A DNA stretch of 64,000 nt from Moorena producens 3L (lineage in GTDB: Bacteria > Cyanobacteriota > Cyanobacteriia > Cyanobacteriales > Coleofasciculaceae). Position numbers and translations under genes: made by a program. Below are positions 60,702-64,000 of this stretch, one piece after another. Within the stretch, counting starts at the first letter, position 1, and each line of letters opens with the position of its first letter. The stretch lies in contig NZ_GL890954.1 of assembly GCF_000211815.1 (NCBI RefSeq), positions 39,635 to 103,634 of the forward strand. The letters are read 5' to 3'. The notes beneath the pieces are model-generated. The model had not been told where the DNA came from, ran no database searches, and saw nothing but the letters and a program-made list of their open reading frames with translations.

Positions 60702-60814
60702 TTGTTCCTCACACCTTAAGTTGTTTTTAATTAAAACAGAATTTTTTGCAAAAAGGGTTCAAATTTTACCTGCACGATCTGACACAATGGATGAAAACAA
60801 ATTAGCTGTGGTGG

Positions 60815-61597
60815 TTGGTGGATTCTTTAATTGAACTCGATCTTAGCGATTTAGCGTGGGGATTGGCCATGATGGCGATCGCAATTGGTTTATCCAGCTG
60901 GCAAAGGCTGGGTTTGGAAGTTCAACTAGCGATCGCAACTGGCCGAACTATCGTACAACTCATTGTTGTGGGATATGTGCTGGCTATCATTTTTGCCTTA
61001 GATCACCCGATCCCTGTTTTAGCTATCTTAATGGTAATGCTGACTATTGGTACGATTACTGCTCGAAATCGGATTAGTAACCACAAGATACCGAGGCTGT
61101 TACCGATAGTATTCAGTTCCCTGTTTTTCAGTACAGCATTGACTTTAGTCTATACAAATCTATTGATGATTCAACCAGAACCTTGGTATGCACCCCAGTA
61201 CCTGATTCCCTTAGGAGGTATTGTGCTGGGCAATGCCATGAATGGGGCTGCGATCGCAGGGGAACGCTTAGTTAGCACCATTAGCAATAGCACTCTAGAA
61301 ATCGAAACCCATTTAAGCTTAGGCGCAACGGGACAACAAGCAGTAGCCGGTTACCGTAAGGATGCGATTCGGGCTGGGTTGATTCCTACTCTTAACTCGA
61401 TGATGGTAGTGGGACTGGTGACTTTACCGGGAATCATCACAGGTCAATTGTTAAGTGGTATTGAGCCCTTGAATGCTGCTTCCTATCAGATCTTAATTAT
61501 GTTTATGCTCGCATTTACTAATTTGATCGCAACCTTATTGATCACTTATGGGTTGACACGGCAATTTTTTAATCAGTATGAGCAGTTAACGATATAG
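60815..61597 (+). CDS. FetB-type ABC transporter permease (UPF0014)
   Basis: 260 residues, six or seven hydrophobic segments (LAWGLAMMAIAIGLSSW, RTIVQLIVVGYVLAIIFAL, VLAILMVMLTIGTITARNR and others). IVLGNAMNGAAIAGERL is the hallmark of the FetB/YbbM family, reported as an iron or metal exporter with the ATPase FetA in E. coli. TTG (60815) or the next GTG is the start; there is no ATG in phase nearby. The ATPase partner gene is not adjacent, which is unusual. It converges with ycf51, sharing a perfect palindrome. Confidence 0.85.
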   Translation: MVDSLIELDLSDLAWGLAMMAIAIGLSSWQRLGLEVQLAIATGRTIVQLIVVGYVLAIIFALDHPIPVLAILMVMLTIGTITARNRISNHKIPRLLPIVFSSLFFSTALTLVYTNLLMIQPEPWYAPQYLIPLGGIVLGNAMNGAAIAGERLVSTISNSTLEIETHLSLGATGQQAVAGYRKDAIRAGLIPTLNSMMVVGLVTLPGIITGQLLSGIEPLNAASYQILIMFMLAFTNLIATLLITYGLTRQFFNQYEQLTI

Positions 61598-61624
61598 CAG
61601 TTATCAATATTGATAACTGCTATA
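61593..61624. terminator. 32-bp perfect palindrome, bidirectional terminator
   Basis: TATAGCAGTTATCAAT followed by its exact reverse complement ATTGATAACTGCTATA, between the convergent fetB-like and ycf51 genes. It includes the last stop codon of the former. Confidence 0.75.
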
Positions 61625-61630
61625 TACTCC

Positions 61631-62143
61631 TTACTCTTGAGGCAATTGAGCAAATTCTTCGGAATAGACTTCAATCACCATATCTGGATCATCACGCTGA
61701 GAAAGCGATCGCATAACCTGACCCAACAATACCGGCTTGGATACACCAGCTTCCGGATGGATAATCGTCCGGGCTCGAATTGTTAACTGGTTATTTGCGC
61801 CACCGAGGCGTCCATAGGAATAAAAATTACTAGCAGCTTGGCGCAGTGTCGCTTCTACTTCTGACTCTGTAGCACTAGGGGGCAAAGCAATCACCGTTTG
61901 GTTGCCACCATTATCGTAGACTACAGTATATCGGATTGCCCCTGGAATGGTAGTACGGGTAAACGGTACTAAGGATAACGAGAAAAAGCTAGCCGTTAGC
62001 ACCAGCATAAACCCAGTGACTCCCACCAGGCGAAACCGGAGACCCCATTTGAAGATAAAACCGAGTATAGCAATCAAGCCACAGGCTAAAGTCAGAATAC
62101 CTGCCCATTGAGTGTAGATCAGAAAATCAGCTGTTGTTGGCAT
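61631..62143 (-). CDS. ycf51: Ycf51 family protein (DUF2518)
   Basis: 170 residues. The first 60 include two membrane segments (WAGILTLACGLIAILGFIF and VGVTGFMLVLTASFFSLSL). The soluble part has IPGAIRYTVVYDNGGNQTVI, ATESEVEATLRQAASNFYSY, GRLG and IRARTIIHPEAGVSKPVLLG. This is the Ycf51 family, encoded in cyanobacteria and some algal plastids and of unknown function, presumably thylakoid or inner-membrane bound. Start MPTTADFLIYTQWAGI is the family norm. Confidence 0.92.
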   Translation of the reverse strand: MPTTADFLIYTQWAGILTLACGLIAILGFIFKWGLRFRLVGVTGFMLVLTASFFSLSLVPFTRTTIPGAIRYTVVYDNGGNQTVIALPPSATESEVEATLRQAASNFYSYGRLGGANNQLTIRARTIIHPEAGVSKPVLLGQVMRSLSQRDDPDMVIEVYSEEFAQLPQE

Positions 62144-62263
62144 AGTTTAGAGATTTAGTAATATAGCATTTTTATTTGACTTGTGAATATACTCCCTTAA
62201 GGAAAGGCAAGAGGCAAGAGTTAATCAAGTATAGAAGGATTTTTGGCCGCGCTGCATCTTAAC

Positions 62264-62668
62264 GTAGGGTGGGCAAATTTTTATGAGCTATAATACTCAA
62301 AATTACCCTACTATTTTTGCCCACCCGACCAGTAAAAAAAATCCTAATTCAATTAGGGTTAGGGTGGGCAAATTTTTATGATCTATAATACTCAAAATCA
62401 CCCAACTATTTTTCCCTATCCTACAAGCTAGAGGATTTTTTGCCCACCCTACAAGTAAAAAAAATCCTAATTCAAGTAGGGTGGGCAAATTTTTATGATC
62501 TATAATACTCAAAATACCCCTACGGTTTTTGCCCACCCTACAAGCTGAATCTTACTGACTATATAAGGATTTAAGGATTTTTGGCCGTGCTGCATCTTAA
62601 AGTAGGGTGGGCAAATTTTTATGAGCTATAATACTCAAAATACCCCTACGGTTTTTGCCCACCCTACA
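62264..62668. repeat. four copies of a GTAGGGTGGGCAAA...TTTGCCCACCCTAC palindromic element
   Basis: Copies lie at 62264-62326, about 62361-62453, 62476-62541 and 62601-62667. Each has an inverted GTAGGGTGGGCAAA pair around ATGAGCTATAATACTCAAAA. They may be small MITEs or tandem palindromes. The whole gap to 62805 has no gene. Confidence 0.85.
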
Positions 62669-62805
62669 AGCTACTAGATGTTGCTTACGACTATCACGTT
62701 CCTGTTCAAAAGACGTAAATTTATCTGGTTTAGCAATAGCCCTAAGGAGTTTAGTTGAAACTGGTTTAATTGAGACCATCAGAGATCACTAGAGACCATT
62801 TATTA

Positions 62806-62874
62806 AGTAAAATTATAAAATAAAATTATAAAATAAAATTATAAAATAAAATTATAAAATAAAATTATAAAATA
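62806..62874 (+). repeat. AAAATTATAAAAT 13-bp tandem repeat
   Basis: Five tandem 13-bp A+T units, about 110 bp upstream of the ychF start. They could be a flexible promoter-proximal sequence and may vary in copy number between strains. Confidence 0.85.
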
Positions 62875-62980
62875 AAAACCAAGAAGATAAGCGATAATTG
62901 GGACAACAGTAGAACAACTGGCCGATCGGTTCAAGTTTCTATTGCCCATTGTCCATTTTAAAGTACTATAATATACTGCT

Positions 62981-64000
62981 ATGCTAAGAGCTGGAATTGT
63001 TGGACTGCCCAATGTAGGCAAATCAACCTTATTTAATGCCCTAGTTGCCAATGCCAAGGCAGATGCTGCGAATTTCCCTTTTTGTACCATTGAGCCGAAT
63101 GTCGGTGTAGTTGCTGTCCCAGATCAGCGGTTGCAGGTTCTGGCCAAGATTTCTGAATCTGAGAAAATTGTGCCAACTCGGATTGAGTTTGTGGATATTG
63201 CTGGTTTAGTCAAGGGAGCCAGTAAAGGCGAAGGCTTGGGTAACCAGTTTTTAGCCAATATCCGAGAAGTCGATGCGATTGTCCATGTGGTGCGCTGCTT
63301 TGATGATGATGACATCATCCATGTTTCCGGCTCCGTTGACCCAGCTCGGGATATTGAAGTCATTAATTTAGAATTAGCCTTAGCTGATTTAGGGCAAGTT
63401 GAACGCCGGATTGAGCGTACCCGGAAGCAAGCTCGTAGTAACAAAGATGCCAAGATGGAACTTGATGCCTTGGAAACCTTGAGTGCTGGGTTGAATGAAG
63501 GCAAATTAGTGCGCCAGATTAGTTTAACAGAAGAAGAAGCCGAGTCAGTCAAGCAATTGGGGTTACTGACCAGTAAGCCAGTTATCTATGCCGCTAATGT
63601 ATCTGAAGATGACTTAGCCACTGGCAATGACTGGGTCGAGCAAGTGCGGCAAATTGCTGCTACCGAAGATGCTCAAGTGGTAGTGGTTTCTGCTCAAGTA
63701 GAGTCAGAACTAATTGAGTTACCTGAGGAAGACCGAGAGGATTTTCTTCAGTCCCTTGGTGTAGAAGAAGGGGGATTAAAATCCTTGATTGGCGCTACCT
63801 ACGAATTGTTGGGTTTACGTACCTTTCTGACCACTGGTCCCCAGGAAACTCGGGCGTGGACTATTGCTGCTGGTATGAAAGCCCCCCAAGCGGCTGGGAC
63901 AATTCACTCGGATTTTGAGCGAGGCTTTATTCGGGCAGAAACCATTGCTTATGGGGATTTGGTAGCTGCTGGAGCGATGACCGCTGCTAAGGAAAAAGGG
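62981..64000 (+). CDS. ychF: YchF/Obg-like ATPase, 3' end outside the window (partial)
   Basis: 340 codons of an open frame that runs off the right edge; the complete protein is usually about 363 residues. MLRAGIVGLPNVGKSTLFNA is the G1 loop, FVDIAGLVKGASKGEGLGNQ the G3 region, and IYAANVSEDD replaces the NKxD motif, as in ATP-preferring YchF. KAPQAAGTIHSDFERGFIRA and MTAAKEKG are the start of the C-terminal TGS domain. YchF is a ribosome-associated, widely conserved ATPase connected with stress responses. No obvious ribosome-binding site precedes the ATG. Confidence 0.96.
   Translation, partial: MLRAGIVGLPNVGKSTLFNALVANAKADAANFPFCTIEPNVGVVAVPDQRLQVLAKISESEKIVPTRIEFVDIAGLVKGASKGEGLGNQFLANIREVDAIVHVVRCFDDDDIIHVSGSVDPARDIEVINLELALADLGQVERRIERTRKQARSNKDAKMELDALETLSAGLNEGKLVRQISLTEEEAESVKQLGLLTSKPVIYAANVSEDDLATGNDWVEQVRQIAATEDAQVVVVSAQVESELIELPEEDREDFLQSLGVEEGGLKSLIGATYELLGLRTFLTTGPQETRAWTIAAGMKAPQAAGTIHSDFERGFIRAETIAYGDLVAAGAMTAAKEKG

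Noticed and set aside
1..64000. tRNA or rRNA genes
   Set aside because: I saw no GGTTCRANYCC T-arm with a matching cloverleaf and no rRNA segments in the gaps; a tRNA scan would be decisive.

Overview
The window is a piece of a large, repeat-rich cyanobacterial chromosome. Evidence for a cyanobacterium: many HIP1 octamers (GCGATCGC); allophycocyanin alpha-B (apcD); Ycf51 and Ycf23; an OpcA with a peptidoglycan-binding-like domain; and a HetI-type phosphopantetheinyl transferase. The style of the intergenic DNA (15-bp AACCTTCAACC-type tandem repeats, and palindromes built on TTGGCCAATAGGCCACGCTACGCGAA) is what I associate with filamentous marine Moorena/Moorea. The genus is inference from memory, not a search result.

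Layout. 1-2.3 kb: repeat-filled DNA, a DUF4058 gene broken by a palindromic repeat, and a Uma2 gene. 2.5-5.8 kb: carB. 6-10 kb: a DUF29 gene and a two-gene unit of a PIN-like/DUF1822 protein followed by a CHAT-protease/pentapeptide-repeat protein. 10.2-11.4 kb: a ribbon-helix-helix regulator diverging, across repeated ATACGTAT operators, from a small frameshifted membrane-protein gene. 11.4-18 kb: hrcA, a rhodanese, a TnpB element with a divergent RHH gene, MITE-like elements, an exported protein, cysE and a PPOX-type flavoprotein. 18-22 kb: a nested mobile block, a tnpB carrying three in-frame repeat insertions and an intact-looking group II intron. 22-32.3 kb: a small conserved protein, an RRM protein, pfkA, then the fbp-tal-zwf-opcA oxidative pentose phosphate cluster and cobB. 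32.6-46.9 kb: FkbM methyltransferase, glcE and glcF, an anti-sigma-type ATPase, a possible structured RNA, rlmD, apcD, two poorly known proteins, and a PcrA/UvrD helicase with an intein. 47-56.9 kb: an IS605-type tnpB abutting recR, a response regulator, hetI, ppc, a Ser/Thr kinase and ycf23. 57-59.2 kb: a second, decaying group II intron on the minus strand. 59.6-64 kb: a DegT aminotransferase, a FetB-type permease, ycf51 and the start of ychF.

How genes work together. pfkA, fbp, tal, zwf and opcA put the glycolysis, Calvin and oxidative pentose phosphate switch points side by side, with OpcA the known activator of G6PDH. glcE and glcF are two subunits of glycolate dehydrogenase. The PIN/DUF1822 and CHAT genes are 19 nt apart and probably one poorly characterised effector system.

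The strongest theme of the hunt is that short palindromic and 15-bp repeats have entered coding DNA while keeping the reading frame: in carB, cobB, ppc and three times in one tnpB. In that tnpB one insert splits the catalytic glutamate codon. In DUF4058 the same kind of event broke the gene. Other points of interest are the helicase intein, a Fanzor-like rearranged TnpB with a regulatory partner, an RHH-operator-membrane-peptide locus, and a candidate structured RNA near 38.8 kb.
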